Shown here one piece after another: positions 49,371 to 60,562 of a stretch of DNA of 64,000 nucleotides. Position 1 is the stretch's first letter. Every line of letters begins with the position of its first letter. Made by a program: the position numbers and the translations under genes. Origin of the DNA: Auanema rhodensis (taxonomy: Eukaryota; Nematoda; Chromadorea; Rhabditida; Rhabditidae). The notes beneath the pieces are model-generated. The model saw only the letters and a program-made list of their open reading frames with translations, had not been told where the DNA came from and searched no databases. The DNA is taken from NCBI GenBank assembly GCA_964057225.1, contig OZ059896.1, positions 8,494,001 to 8,558,000 of the forward strand. Reading direction: 5' to 3'.

Positions 49371-49383
49371 TTTGGCGCGCAAA
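49371..49383. promoter_or_regulatory. E2F-type palindromic element upstream of the Myt1 kinase
   Basis: TTTGGCGCGCAAA lies 162 bases upstream of the kinase ATG at 49209. Both strands fit the E2F/DP consensus TTTSSCGC (TTTGGCGC and TTTGCGCG). A related GCAAAGCGCG occurs near 49429-49438. Such GC-rich motifs stand out in this AT-rich region. The kinase is a cell-cycle gene, so E2F control is plausible but not shown. Confidence 0.55.
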
Positions 49384-49734
49384 CATTTTTGCGGCAGTTT
49401 CGAATAGCCGTCCCAATAGCAAAGCGCGTATTAGAGCAGAACTGCCTAACTGTTCCATATGTTAATCTATGTGCCCTTTATATGTCTTATCTTATATGAT
49501 AGCCATATCAAATTTGCTTTATTTCGGTTGTGCAAACAAATGTTGATTAGCCAAATCTTATAACAAAGCTTGTGAAAAATTTGAAACATAAGATTTTAAC
49601 GAAATAAGAATAATTTACATTTTGAAAAACCGGTTAGAATTCGACTACAATATTTAATTCAACACGTTTTTAACGTTTATGAATATACTTCAAAGAAGTT
49701 TCTATTTATATACAGACAAGAGGACCATAGAAAA

Positions 49735-52700
49735 TCATGAATCCTCCGAAATAAAGAGCTCTTCAACTCTATATGATTTGTTATGTCTTTTCTCCCTGAA
49801 GCGAGCAACATCCTTTCTTGTTATCATTCCTCGTAACTGAAATGGTATAATTTTTAAGATTGACAAAATAAAAATGTACTCTGTTTTCATCATTCACAAC
49901 AGCAATATATCGTAGACCAAGACCCCTGAACAGTCTGAAGATAAATGGCAAAGAAGCATTTAAAGGAACGCGATGAGGATGAGGGTGCATGTATCTTCTA
50001 AAATACATCCAAGAGCTCAAATCTCTCTCTGGGATTTGTAAATGATGGACGTCACCCCTAAACATAAATTATTTTCGATAGTTGAAAAAATAGTACTCTT
50101 CGAGTGTTAGATCAATTGTGCGTGCATCGTCTGGCGTACTATAGTCATCATAGTAAATCTTAAAAGAAAAGATGTATGAAAATAATGTGTACAAGTATAC
50201 CTTATTTTTCAGCAAAGAAATCAGATGTGATCGTAGTATGATACCTTTCAGATGTCCATAGTTCGGAAGATCCGTGTTAGTTCTGTCGGTGCATTCATCA
50301 ATCCTATCAACAATAGGAAATCCATGATGACTTGTTGATCGTAATATATCTAAAACTCGAGAAACTCTTTCTCTCTCCTCCAAAGCAATGACATCGGACC
50401 TCATCACCTTTCTGACAAAAGAGTGAATTGACAACAAAGTAAAAAAAATTAAATTTACTCAGCAAGAATATTTCTGCTCATTTTAGGAGGATTCCATCCT
50501 AGCAGAGGTATTTCTTGGATATTAATAATAGCATCATACAATCCTTCATTGAAAAAATCTCCAATCCACTTGGTAGTCATTAAAACAAGCATTATAGGTA
50601 ATCCAAAAGTAATATCCTACAAAAAATTTTTTTAAAAAGTAGCATTCATCTTTTATACCTTAGTGGCTTCCATTAAAATAGCAGTGAGTGATATAGTCAT
50701 GCGAACCAATCCTCCAAGCTGGGCAGCTGCACCAGCCAATGCATATTTTCCGGGATCAATGCCTGTCTGAAATATGAATTACACATAACTTTTTTTTAGA
50801 ATATAGAGTACAATATTTGGGAAAAGTCTTCCAACTCCAATACCAAATAACCGTCCCCAAGCTGCTCCTGTTAATAAAGCAGGGATAAATACTCCTGATG
50901 GTACAGAAATTCCAAAAGTCCAGAGAGTTAAGAAAAAATACTGGATTGAAAAAATGATAAGCGTTGAAGGAAGATAAGAATCTTAAAAACACTTATATAA
51001 AAATAGTTAAGATTTAACTTACTAATAGGACTATGGAATAAGCTTTTCACGTTATCTTCCGGATTTGCGAAAAAAAGATTAGCTACAGCAGAGTATTCGC
51101 CTTTTTTACACCACATCTATGTAAAAATTAGTATTTCGTAACAATACAACTCAATTACCTGATTAACAGATGTGACATTAGGATTAACTCCTACTGCTTT
51201 ACAGTCATCTACTAAAAAAAGAGTTACAAATCCAGTGAAAGCTGAAACAGCAGCAACCAGCAAGCACTCCAAGAACCTTTGAAACTTGTTAGAAACATAT
51301 CTGAATAAGAGCTTGAAAAAGAGATAGCTCAATTATATATTTTACTTTTTACGAAAAACAGCCATCTTAGAGTTTAAGTGATTGAATAAAGCTCCCGTAA
51401 GACCACCAATGACACCAATAAGTAAAAAAAAAGGAATTTCCCAAATATTGTATGTTTTGTTCTAAAACATTTGTAAAATACAACTTTATAATCAATGATT
51501 AACCTCAAATACACCAAAATTAGCCAAACCTGACCAAGATAGCCACCCACTTTTACCATTGAACCAGCTTAAAACACAATTCAGGGTGAACGATGAGACC
51601 ATAGCAGTAAAAAACTAAAAATAATTTGTATTTATAAAACAATATACGCTCTTACCAAACGCCAGGTTAGATTTTGATTCCAAAAACTCGAGCCCTCCTC
51701 CAAAGCAAACAGAACACCCCCTATAGGAGCACCAAAAGCAGCAGAAACTCCGGCAGCCGCACCAGCAGCTACGAAATCTCGTTTAATTCTTTAAACGCTG
51801 TATTAAAAACATTTAAAAACTGCAGAGCATACCTATCATTGCGAAAAACTTTAAATAAACCAGTAGAAAACCCCAGAAATTGCCCTTCAGATAAAGTGGA
51901 TCCAACTACCGCTCCAGAGTGGATCATTGGACCTTCCTATATTTCTATGTTTATTTGAAACTTGCTAAAGATTATATATTACTTTTCCAGCACATAACCC
52001 ACCAGCAACAGAACAGGCTACACCAACAGCTTTCGCGAAAAGAGTTTTTATTTTTACGACATCAGGAATAATAACTCCGTTTAGATAGCATTTAACCTGA
52101 GGAATTCCGGACCCTGCTGCTACAGGCGATACATATATGACATGAAAAGGTAAAATCAAACACTGGAATAAATGAGAAACGTACTAAAAATGCAGCGATG
52201 GCGACTAAAATACAGTTATAAGAAATCCATCCACCTAGAACCATCCACATACAACTCTCTCCAGTAGGTTCGTACTGCTGATCACATTTTGACATTACTG
52301 CAAAACCAAGCAATAAGTATGATTAGTAGAAAATTGCTAACAGTTTTTCAAAATTACTCCAAACTTGATTTCTTTACTGTAATGAATTAAAATGTCTATA
52401 GATGAGGCCACTAAAGCCGTTGCTACTCCAATAATGAAGCATACAAACCATCGATTTCGAGCTTGTGTGAACAAAGACAACTGGAATAAAATTAAAGCAT
52501 AAGAACATAAAACTAAAATATACAACAGTTTAGCAATAAACCAACTTGATGCTTAGCGTTGAGTTCCTCTTCGCGGTAGATATCATTTTCACATATTTCA
52601 TAATTCAAACTCTCAAATTTTGATGATAGAGTTGAGTGATCATCATCGGGTTGCGAGATTCTTCGAGTTCGGTTAAAATATTCTTGTTCCTCCTGATTAA

Positions 52701-52925
52701 AAACTATTCGGAATAATCAGTTATAAGGAAAACATACTTGTTGTCGACGTCTTGACAGTTCGCTCACATTCGATAGAGATGCCACTCTTTCTAAACCTGA
52801 TGCAGGATCTTCATTGGGGTCAAGGCTTAGAACATAATATTACATATTTTCAAAGCTGAATATTCAACGATATACCTGCTACTCGAAAAGGTGCGGTGCC
52901 TTCTCCCCTGATATCTCACATCCAT
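49735..52925 (-). CDS. clh-6: CLC-6/7-type endolysosomal chloride/proton exchanger
   Basis: About fifteen exons run from ATG at 52925 to TGA at 49735, giving about 760-790 residues. The hydrophilic N-terminus contains [18 protein letters not shown]. The channel core has the selectivity motifs [30 protein letters not shown] (gating glutamate in GKEGP) and [20 protein letters not shown], followed by [17 protein letters not shown], where the glutamate is at the proton-glutamate position. [16 protein letters not shown] follows later. Two CBS domains lie at the C-terminus ([20 protein letters not shown] and [20 protein letters not shown]). The motif choices resemble vertebrate CLC-6 and CLC-7 rather than the plasma-membrane CLCs. 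Role: chloride/proton exchange in late endosomes and lysosomes. It lies upstream of the Myt1 gene on the same strand, 526 bases away. Confidence 0.9.
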
Positions 52926-53519
52926 TCAGGTAGTCTGGAATGAATTAGTACATCATACACTTCAAAATAAGATAATTCAGTGTTCAATATTTAGATTACA
53001 CATGGAAGAATCAGCATTTGGAAAGGGATTGCTATTTTTAGAAAGTTTAATTATAAGAAAAACACAAGACAGTATGAAAATTGGTTGTGTGTATTCATGG
53101 TTTAATATTGCGTACTACTTTCACCAAACAGCGGAACAGACGCTGATATGTCGTGCGATATCAATATAATTGAAAGAAAATATGATTATCTCTACAGACT
53201 TTATTGCTTATTCATGCTTATGATTTATTAGCATTGAAATTCAAAAAGTACGTTCAAAAGTATTTCTTTTGAAATGAAATCTAACTAGAACTTAAAATAT
53301 TGCTCGAATATTATGTTAACTAAGTTTGAACAAGGTAAAAACTAAAAACTGTTTGGGATGCAATAATGAACACAGAAATCACGTGAAACGACGTGAATAT
53401 TCGATTGACAATTTTATAATACTTTACAGGAAGCATCGGTTGGTTTTGCTTCTAAGAAAAATCTCATTAAATACACAATAGATAGATAGGCGTTGAACAC
53501 TGAATATACGTATAGATAA
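52926..53519. other. Divergent intergenic region, clh-6 / CENP-C-like gene A
   Basis: These 594 bases between two divergent starts should contain both promoters. No clear TATA or spliced-leader acceptor can be chosen, and no exon is visible. Confidence 0.5.
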
Positions 53520-55130
53520 ATGGAGAGGAAGCGTAGGTCCAGTACTAAATCTCAGAGTGGTCAGAAAATGAGACTAACAACTTTTGATTCAACAAATGTA
53601 GATGCTGAGGTTGGCATTTGTTTATTTCGATTACACCACTGGTCATATTCAGAGTTCTTCTGGAAGCTTATTCTATACCCCGGAACCTCGAAGTAAGAGA
53701 GGGAAAGCAAGGGAACGATATTTCGAGGTGTCTCATCTTAATTTTCGTTGTACAACATTTATACAGGATGAGAAAGCAATGGGCGCGTTTGATATTTTTT
53801 CTGATGAAGTACCCGAATTTAAAATCAGAAATTCTTTTGTAAGAAAATCATACATTTTAGTAATATAACTTAAAGTAGGGTCGATCAGGCCAAGGGTGCT
53901 CAACTCCAAAAGCTAATAACAATTTCATGTCTCTGTTGAAAGAAATTCCATTATCTGATGTTAAAAAAAATCCCAGTGCGGTATGACAACACTTCCTAAT
54001 TATTTTGAAAACGTATTCTATTTTAGGTGATAGGTATTTATCCTCCCTTGCCTATCGATGAAGTGAAAGAAAACAGTGAAATAATTTTTATAAATAATAC
54101 TTTAGATATGGTAATGTTATTTATATACTCTGAACCACGTATTACATTTAGTTCCAACCCAACCTTACCACTGATAGTACGATTCCCACTCTGAATTTAC
54201 AGGATAGAACAGTGAGTCAGTACTGTTATCAGAAAAACAAATTCTACTATTTAGAGTAATACACTAGTATCTATGAACGTATCAAATTCATCTTTTGTAC
54301 AAGAAAATCAAAAAGCAGATGTATGCAATTATTTATTTTAATTAATTTAAGCAGTTAATATATTCTTAGAAACAAATGAGAAACACAAGCAAAATATCAG
54401 GTGTGCCTAGTTATCTCAGGCCCACTATAGCTTCTGTTAATAAAGCTAATGTTGGTAATATCTCGCATCAGACATTAGATGGATCGCCTGCACAATGTCG
54501 TAGGCTCCGAAAAGGGCAAAAACATGAAGAAGATAAAGCTGAACAAGCAAGTCAACAAGTATTTTTACACGAACCATTAACTTTCCCTTCTTTCCTGAAG
54601 AATGGGAAAGAGGTGGACACTGTCGAGCTAATTGATAACGCTTCTGACTCTGTATGATATATTTTAAACTTTATAGTTATTAATATAATATGTTCTATAG
54701 GTTGCATTTAGTATTTTGGATTGCCACTCTGTTTCTAATATTTATGTCCAGGTAAAAAAACATTAGTAATTATTATTGAATAAATATTGCTTCAAGAATG
54801 CTCTGAAAATAGCACTAGAGCATAGAAAGAATCTTCTTCTTTTAGAACCTCGTGAAATAAGTTTATTAGAATATATGCTGTTATGAACTTAACAACTTAA
54901 TTTAGTTAAAACAAAAATTTCAAATCGATCCAGAGATCAGTCTGATAGAAACCGAGTTTTGCCTTTACGTCCTTGGTTTGGAGAATTTCCCATATACAAA
55001 AGGAATTCAGATGGTAATTATATTCTTAAAGATACTGATATATCCTTCTTAAGGACTCTCAACGCTGATAGGAACAACTGTCGTTCAATTGAGAGATCGT
55101 GTTTTGTTGAAGAAGTATGCTAGGAATTGA
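53520..55130 (+). CDS. CENP-C-motif protein A (HCP-4-like, first tandem copy)
   Basis: About twelve short exons run from ATG at 53520 to TGA at 55130, giving about 390 residues. The N-terminus is basic (MERKRRSSTKSQSGQK). DEKAMGAFDIFSDEVPEF matches DEAALNHFDIFKDQPPTF in copy B. A low-complexity Ser/Asn/Thr region follows. The C-terminus has NRVLPLRPWFGEFPIY, resembling the part of the CENP-C motif after the arginines, then LSTLIGTTVVQLRDRVLLKK. Copy B has LQSLVDVIPAVLEDKMLLKH at the same place. The last two introns lie at identical places and phases in both copies. The upstream basic part (ISNRSRDQSDRNR) is less canonical than in B. Role inferred: a centromere protein binding CENP-A nucleosomes. 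No cupin dimerisation domain is present. The gene is followed by an AATAAA and copy B. Confidence 0.65.
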
Positions 55131-55154
55131 ATTATTTGTATATTTTTTGTTTTG

Positions 55155-55160
55155 AATAAA
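55155..55160 (+). terminator. Poly(A) signal of CENP-C-like gene A
   Basis: AATAAA lies 25 bases after the TGA and 124 bases before the start codon of copy B, a typical layout for two neighbouring operon genes. Confidence 0.55.
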
Positions 55161-55250
55161 TAATTGTCTTGTAGTCTTTCTTTCTTTTTGACTAATTAGC
55201 ATATGGAATGTCACGCCAACTTTAACGCAATCATTTCTGTTATCAATCAT

Positions 55251-55258
55251 TTTATCAG
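55251..55258 (+). promoter_or_regulatory. Probable trans-splice acceptor of CENP-C-like gene B
   Basis: TTTATCAG ends 25 bases before the ATG at 55284. With only 153 bases between the two genes there is little room for a separate promoter, so a spliced-leader acceptor is the best reading. Confidence 0.5.
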
Positions 55259-55283
55259 CGGTTGTCGCTTTTAATTTACGAGA

Positions 55284-56720
55284 ATGAGTCGTAGATTGAC
55301 TCAGGATTATTATGATGCAGACACTAACGCTTTATTAGAGCAATGTATGAATATTAAAAGTCGAGCTCCAGTGGGAAAGGTAAATAGCCAAATTCTAGAG
55401 TGGTTTTTCAGTATTGTTTAGAAGATAATATGCGAAGAACAGCGAAGAATGGAATATTTGGGAGAATATGTTCCTTTGGATTCAGAGAGCTCACATGAAT
55501 CTGTAGATATGAGCACTTCAACTGTATCAACTAATCCATTTAGCTCTCCTATGGTATGCTTGATCTATTAAGTTTGAAACGTTTTCTAATTTAGACAATT
55601 GGTTGTCATAACAATTTACATACTGTTGACAAATCTAATAGAAATTCCATGAGCATGCTCGAAAGACAGGCACTATATTTTCAGGTGAAATTTTAAATAA
55701 TTTATGTTCGAAAAAATAATATTTCATCCAGGACGAAGCTGCTCTCAATCATTTTGATATTTTTAAAGATCAGCCGCCTACTTTTAGAGTTATTAGTGGA
55801 ACATACTCTCCAATTAAAATCGATAATGAAATAGAACCTGCCAAAAACGATGTTGAGGTTTACCTTTACTCTATATATTGATGAATATTATATTAGCAGA
55901 ATCAGTCGCCTGTATATAAAGATATATCTTCTGATGACCAAGTATGCAAAATTTAATCTCAAAGAAGTTTTATACAAACAAAATATATTCAGAAAGAATT
56001 TGTTTCCAATGAAACACTCTCTCCTATTAAAGAAGAGGAAACTATATCAGACACTAATAGCTATGATCTTGTTCGGTTATTTTCTTTTTTTTTATTTATT
56101 AAAACGATTGCAGGAGATCCCTCGAATTTCGGCATTTAATAAAGGAATAACTCCACGGTCTTATGAACGATCACAAAATATGAGTGATTGTGAGTCGGAA
56201 AGTAGCAAGAAAGTAAGTTCTAATAAACCTAGACACATAAGTAAATGCTATATTTTTCCTAGGTGAGATTCTTAGGATCCGTTTTACAATACACTATCTC
56301 GCCAAATAACAGTGATGTATCATGTAGCAATGAGTTTGATAGCTTTTCCGATATGACGGAAAAACCGAATCGAAACGATGACAAAAAGAATGTGTTTAGC
56401 ACATTGAAGCGAAAAAGAATTACTACTGCTGTTTATATAAAACCTCGTGAATTAGGTAAAAGTGTACGATTAATGCGTTTCATCTTATAATTCCAGTTGT
56501 ACCTTCTAAATCTAAAAAATTACGGCGCTCAAGTAGAGTCAAAGTACTACCAATTCGTTGTTGGTTGAGCGAAAGAGCAATTTATGAAACAGCTTCAGAT
56601 GGTCATAATGTCTGATGGTAAAATATTAAAATCTTATTTTTAGGACTACAATCATTGGTAGATGTTATTCCTGCAGTATTAGAAGATAAAATGCTTCTGA
56701 AGCACGCATCAAGATATTAA
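55284..56720 (+). CDS. CENP-C homologue (HCP-4-like, second tandem copy)
   Basis: About eleven exons run from ATG at 55284 to TAA at 56720, giving about 350 residues. The N-terminus is MSRRLTQDYYDADTNALLEQ. DEAALNHFDIFKDQPPTF is the shared block with copy A. The middle is acidic and Ser/Thr-rich, with SP and TP sites (ETLSPIKEEE, ITPRSYERS). Near the C-terminus KLRRSSRVKVLPIRCWLSER fits the CENP-C signature (Arg-Arg-Ser-x-Arg, then Pro and Trp), the part known to hold the CENP-A C-terminal tail and the nucleosome acidic patch. LQSLVDVIPAVLEDKMLLKH is the shared C-terminal helix region. No cupin domain follows. Role: inner-kinetochore protein on holocentric or monocentric chromosomes. KNL-2-type proteins also carry a related motif but have a SANTA domain, not seen here. 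Confidence 0.75.
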
Positions 56721-56802
56721 TGTTTTTTCCTAACTTGTTTTCTTCGGTTAAATTATGTAATAAAACAAATAGTTTTTACAAACAGTTTTATATTGTACAT
56801 AT

Positions 56803-58448
56803 TTAAAAACCATATTTCTGCCGAGTCATTCTCTTCATCTGCTTAGTCTCAGCCCATTGTTCTTGCAATGCTTCCTCTCTATCAACAGCCTAAAAGATGA
56901 ATGATAACCACAAATACTTTTTAAAACAATTACCAAATTAGCAAGGTATGTAATTTGATTTCTTTTTCTTGCATTAGGATCAACTGGTCCTTTGTTTTTG
57001 GGCAACGGCGCCATAGTATCTTTAACAATTGCTTTTTTGGTAATACTTTTTAATAAGTTTTGCTTCACGTTTGGACCCAGAGCCTAAATTAGATCGTATA
57101 CACTGTACAAAGCAAAGACATACGTCATCCACTCGAACTTCTAACAGATTAGATGCAATGTCTGTTAAACTTCTACGCTCCATGAACTGAATTGTCTCAT
57201 CCCTTGCAAGTAGTTTAACTGCTTGCTAAAAAATGTCCTGCATCTAGCTATTGCGTAAAAAACTAACCTCATTAGAAATAACCCGCGAAGGACCAGACTC
57301 CTCAAATTCAGGATACATTTCTTCAGTGGACACCGTATCCTAAAGATGTTAAAATATTCAAGCTAAACAAACTTCAAAATACTTGAGTAGTAGGTCGAGA
57401 AGGACCGATATTACTGGACAAGCCACTAGATCCCATCATAGGAACAGAGTCATCAATTTTCGCCAATTTAGCCTACAACAATAGATACTTCCTTTTTCAG
57501 CAATGATTTACCTCGGGTTGTGTGGATAAACCAAAGAAATCAAATGAGCCGTCGTTGTCGTCATCGTCATCATCAGAATCATTCATTTCTATCTTTCTCT
57601 TTTGGAAGGGTTCAGATTGCTAAAGTAAATATCAAACTTTCATATGTTTTCAAGTAGTTACAGTCATAGGCTGTTTCGATCTCATTGACGATGGAATAAG
57701 AGATGTTGTAGAAGAAGAAGTAATTGACCCCGAGGTAGTTTTTTGATTAACTTTAGGTTTGGGCAACATGGATAATAATCCGGAAAATCGGGGGGCATTA
57801 GTTTCAACAGTCTTAGATTTAGCCTGAAATATATAACTAGTACTATAAAAAAAACATAATTATACTATTACCTTTTCATCGTTGTCACTGTCACTGTCTT
57901 CAATGGCTTTTAATGCTCCAAATGCTAATATTTTTGTTTTTTCTACAAACAACACGGTAAAGCGATAACAAACAAAATACAACCTCGTTTTTTTGTATCA
58001 GACTTCTCTGAAATATTTTTATCCTCTTTATCCTTTTTTTTCTTTTTATCCTTTTTAGCCTGAAATTCATATATATATATACATTGTTTCAATAGTTGAA
58101 ATTTCACCTTTTTTGAATTTTTTTTGAACTCCTTCTTAGCTTGCTTAGCTAATTTTTTTTCCCAATCCTTCGGTTTTACAATATCTTCCAGAGCATCTTC
58201 ATTAGTATCAAGTACAACAGTTTGTTTATGAGCTAAATAGCCTAAATGTATATCAAACAAATTTATAATATATTAGCGTACTGGAAGTTCCTCCCCCGAA
58301 AAAATCATCAGGCAATTTTTCTTCCACTGCTTGATCTATCTAAAATAAAGTTAGCATGAAATGAAAACAAGAAAATGTATACTGGTTTTGAAGAACTACC
58401 ATCATCACTATCAGAATCAGATCCATAATCAACCAGTGGGAACGACAT
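56803..58448 (-). CDS. PRCC homologue (nuclear, splicing/mitotic checkpoint associated)
   Basis: About nine exons run from ATG at 58448 to TAA at 56803, giving about 390 residues. The start MSFPLVDYGSDSDSDDGSSS resembles the acidic N-terminus of PRCC. Next comes KLPDDFFGGGTSS, then a lysine-rich coiled stretch (KDWEKKLAKQAKKEFKKNSK) and an acidic DSDDDDDDNDGSFDFFGL. The diagnostic C-terminus contains NARKRNQITYLANLAVDREE and ends KRMTRQKYGF, as in animal PRCC proteins (KRKHQITYL and QAKYGF). Family knowledge: PRCC binds MAD2L2 and associates with spliceosomal proteins in nuclear speckles. The gene is convergent with CENP-C copy B, with 82 bases between stop codons, and divergent from TXNDC15. 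Confidence 0.85.
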
Positions 58449-58709
58449 CTCTTAGAATCTACTACGAATATAATCCTCACCAGCAGTCCAATTTTATACG
58501 CAAAGTGGCGTATGACTAAAAAGCCATAGCAAAAGAATATAAATAGCAAGTTTATATAATTTATGTAACATTCCATTTATTTTATTCGTGATTATTTATG
58601 TTTATCATAATTAAGCCTAGCTATTGATTTCATTGTTTTATTGAGTTATACAATTTTTACATATATATATATATATAAATATATATACTAACAGCTCCAT
58701 CCTCAGGTT
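58449..58709. promoter_or_regulatory. Short divergent promoter region, PRCC / TXNDC15
   Basis: Only 261 bases separate the two start codons, so both promoters must overlap or be one bidirectional element. A TA run lies at about 58662-58684. Confidence 0.5.
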
Positions 58710-59836
58710 ATGCTTCACGCATTGATCTTATTTGCCACTTTGGCTCATTGCTCGGGAGGGCTTCTAGATCTCTTCATGGATACTGGCACTGTATCCCCAG
58801 AACCCCAATCGTGCTGTATGGCCTTACCAGAAAAAGATAGATTCAGGTAATAACTGTTATTGTGTCTTTACAATTTGCTTTTAGTCTTTTCACAGGGAAA
58901 CTGTGTCCAATTTTCTATGATGAGCTTTCCATAGACCCGATTCTTTACGATCCATATGATGAAATTAAGTATAGATGCCAGAATGGATGTAAGTTTAAGT
59001 TTTTTCAATATAGAACTACCTCCTCTTGATGAACAGAAGAATATTTATATATACTTATATATTGTTTTGCAGTTTCCTCGTCCGAACTTCTTGATAGAGT
59101 TGAGTTTGTAAATACAACAGAATTAATGAATATGATTCAACATCGCGACGAATACAAGCGTAATTGGTGTATGCTAAGGTATTTTCAAAATTGGTAATCC
59201 TTTTTATCTACCAAGTTATACTGCAGCATGTTTTTCGCACATAATTGTCCTTTTTCGACAAGAATTGCACCTTATTTTAATGCTGTTCCGGAAAATTTTC
59301 ATTCTATTAAAGCAGTAGCTGTGAATATAACGTATTTTAGCAGGTTTATTTTAAAATTCTTTCTAATTTTATAACTATTTCATACATATTTTATAGGTTG
59401 ATTTCTCGTTATGGTATTTCTGGAACACCAACGATTCTTTTGTGGGTGAATGGTGTTGCTGTAGCTAGAATGGATGGGAAGCTTGAATACAGTGATGCTA
59501 TAACGGTATCTATCTTTATACAATAGTAATTTATTTAGTTGAATAGGAACTTTTGGAATCTTGGACAGATTTAAAATCCAAAAAAAATACAAAAACTAAG
59601 GAGGATCCGGTTGTTGTGCAGATGAACGGAGATGATGATTCGTTGCATCTTACTGCTGCCCTTATTTCGTTTGTGTCTGGTTAGTCGGTGTACAATGCTT
59701 TATTTTTCTAGTGTATATGTGTTTAGGACTTCTGTATATTTTGAGGAACAAATTTTTAGACAGCCATTATGTGCGTCATGTTATATCTAAGTTTGGAGGA
59801 AATTGCGACACAATCAAGCATTTTTTGAACGGTTAA
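58710..59836 (+). CDS. TXNDC15-like membrane thioredoxin-domain protein
   Basis: Seven exons run from ATG at 58710 to TAA at 59836, giving about 300 residues. MLHALILFATLAHCSGG is a signal peptide. A cysteine-bearing N-terminal part (SCCMALPEK, KLCPIFYDE) precedes a thioredoxin domain: WCMLSMFFAHNCPFSTRIAPYF, then YGISGTPTILLWVNGVAVAR, with the cis-proline as TPT. The redox centre is CPFS instead of CxxC, as in TXNDC15 of other animals, so the domain is probably not a dithiol oxidoreductase. One membrane segment lies near the C-terminus (LTAALISFVSGLLYIL). Family knowledge: TXNDC15 is linked to ciliary transition-zone function and Meckel-Gruber-type disease. Inferred role: a ciliary or ER membrane protein. 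Confidence 0.8.
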
Positions 59837-60562
59837 AACCAGTAGGAAAGGATTTGTGGTCTTATCAGATGCATGCGAGCTGTTCGCTCGCATCGGGTAG
59901 TAAAAGTTTAGCCAATAATCGATGGCGATCTCATATGTGTGTGTTTGTTTGTTGATTCATGTGAGCTCCTCAGCTACACATTTCGCTCTCTCTGGTTTCA
60001 CTGACATTTTTTTCCCGTCTTATAGTTGTAAATTAGAACTGCAAAAAACATTTTTGTTCATAGTCAATTAAAAATTAAATAGCTTCAAAACTTGAAAATG
60101 TTTCTCTCGCTCAAGTAGCGAACTAGTTTTATGTCATTTTCTGATGTCACCTGTTCAACTGTGATTGCCAATAGCCATTTTGTAAAAAAGCTAGGAATGT
60201 TTTTATCTCATCTCTTATAAAACTTTTTTATTATTATTTCCATGGTACCATGTACAAACAATCTGAAATGATTGTTGTTTATAACTCCCTTTTTTTGTCC
60301 TTGCAGTGCGCACCAACCTATCCGGTTACTGAAAGTGACTAATTCGTATTCATTCTATTTTTATTGATCATATATCATGCTAGTGTTATTTTGATTCAGT
60401 ACGGTGTATTAAACTTTTTTAATTTCACGTGCTTAATGTTTGCTTATCTTGCTCAAAAGAACCGTTCAAAATCAACGATAAGAAGACTAACTAAATTTCC
60501 TCCGTAATGTTTCTTATTTGTCTCTATTTCCTCAGTTGCAGTTGTGTTTCTGTCTTGAAATC
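59837..60562. other. Intergenic region
   Basis: This is the 3' flank of TXNDC15 and the upstream side of the next gene. TTTCCTCAG at about 60527-60535 is a possible trans-splice acceptor. No other feature is seen. Confidence 0.5.

Noticed and set aside
49210..52925. clh-6 and the Myt1 kinase as one operon
   Set aside because: The gap of 526 bases contains the E2F-type element, which favours an independent promoter for the kinase; not excluded but not supported.
58710..59836. Loss of the CxxC redox site in the thioredoxin protein as something new
   Set aside because: A CxxS-type site is usual for TXNDC15, so it is a family feature and not a peculiarity of this gene.
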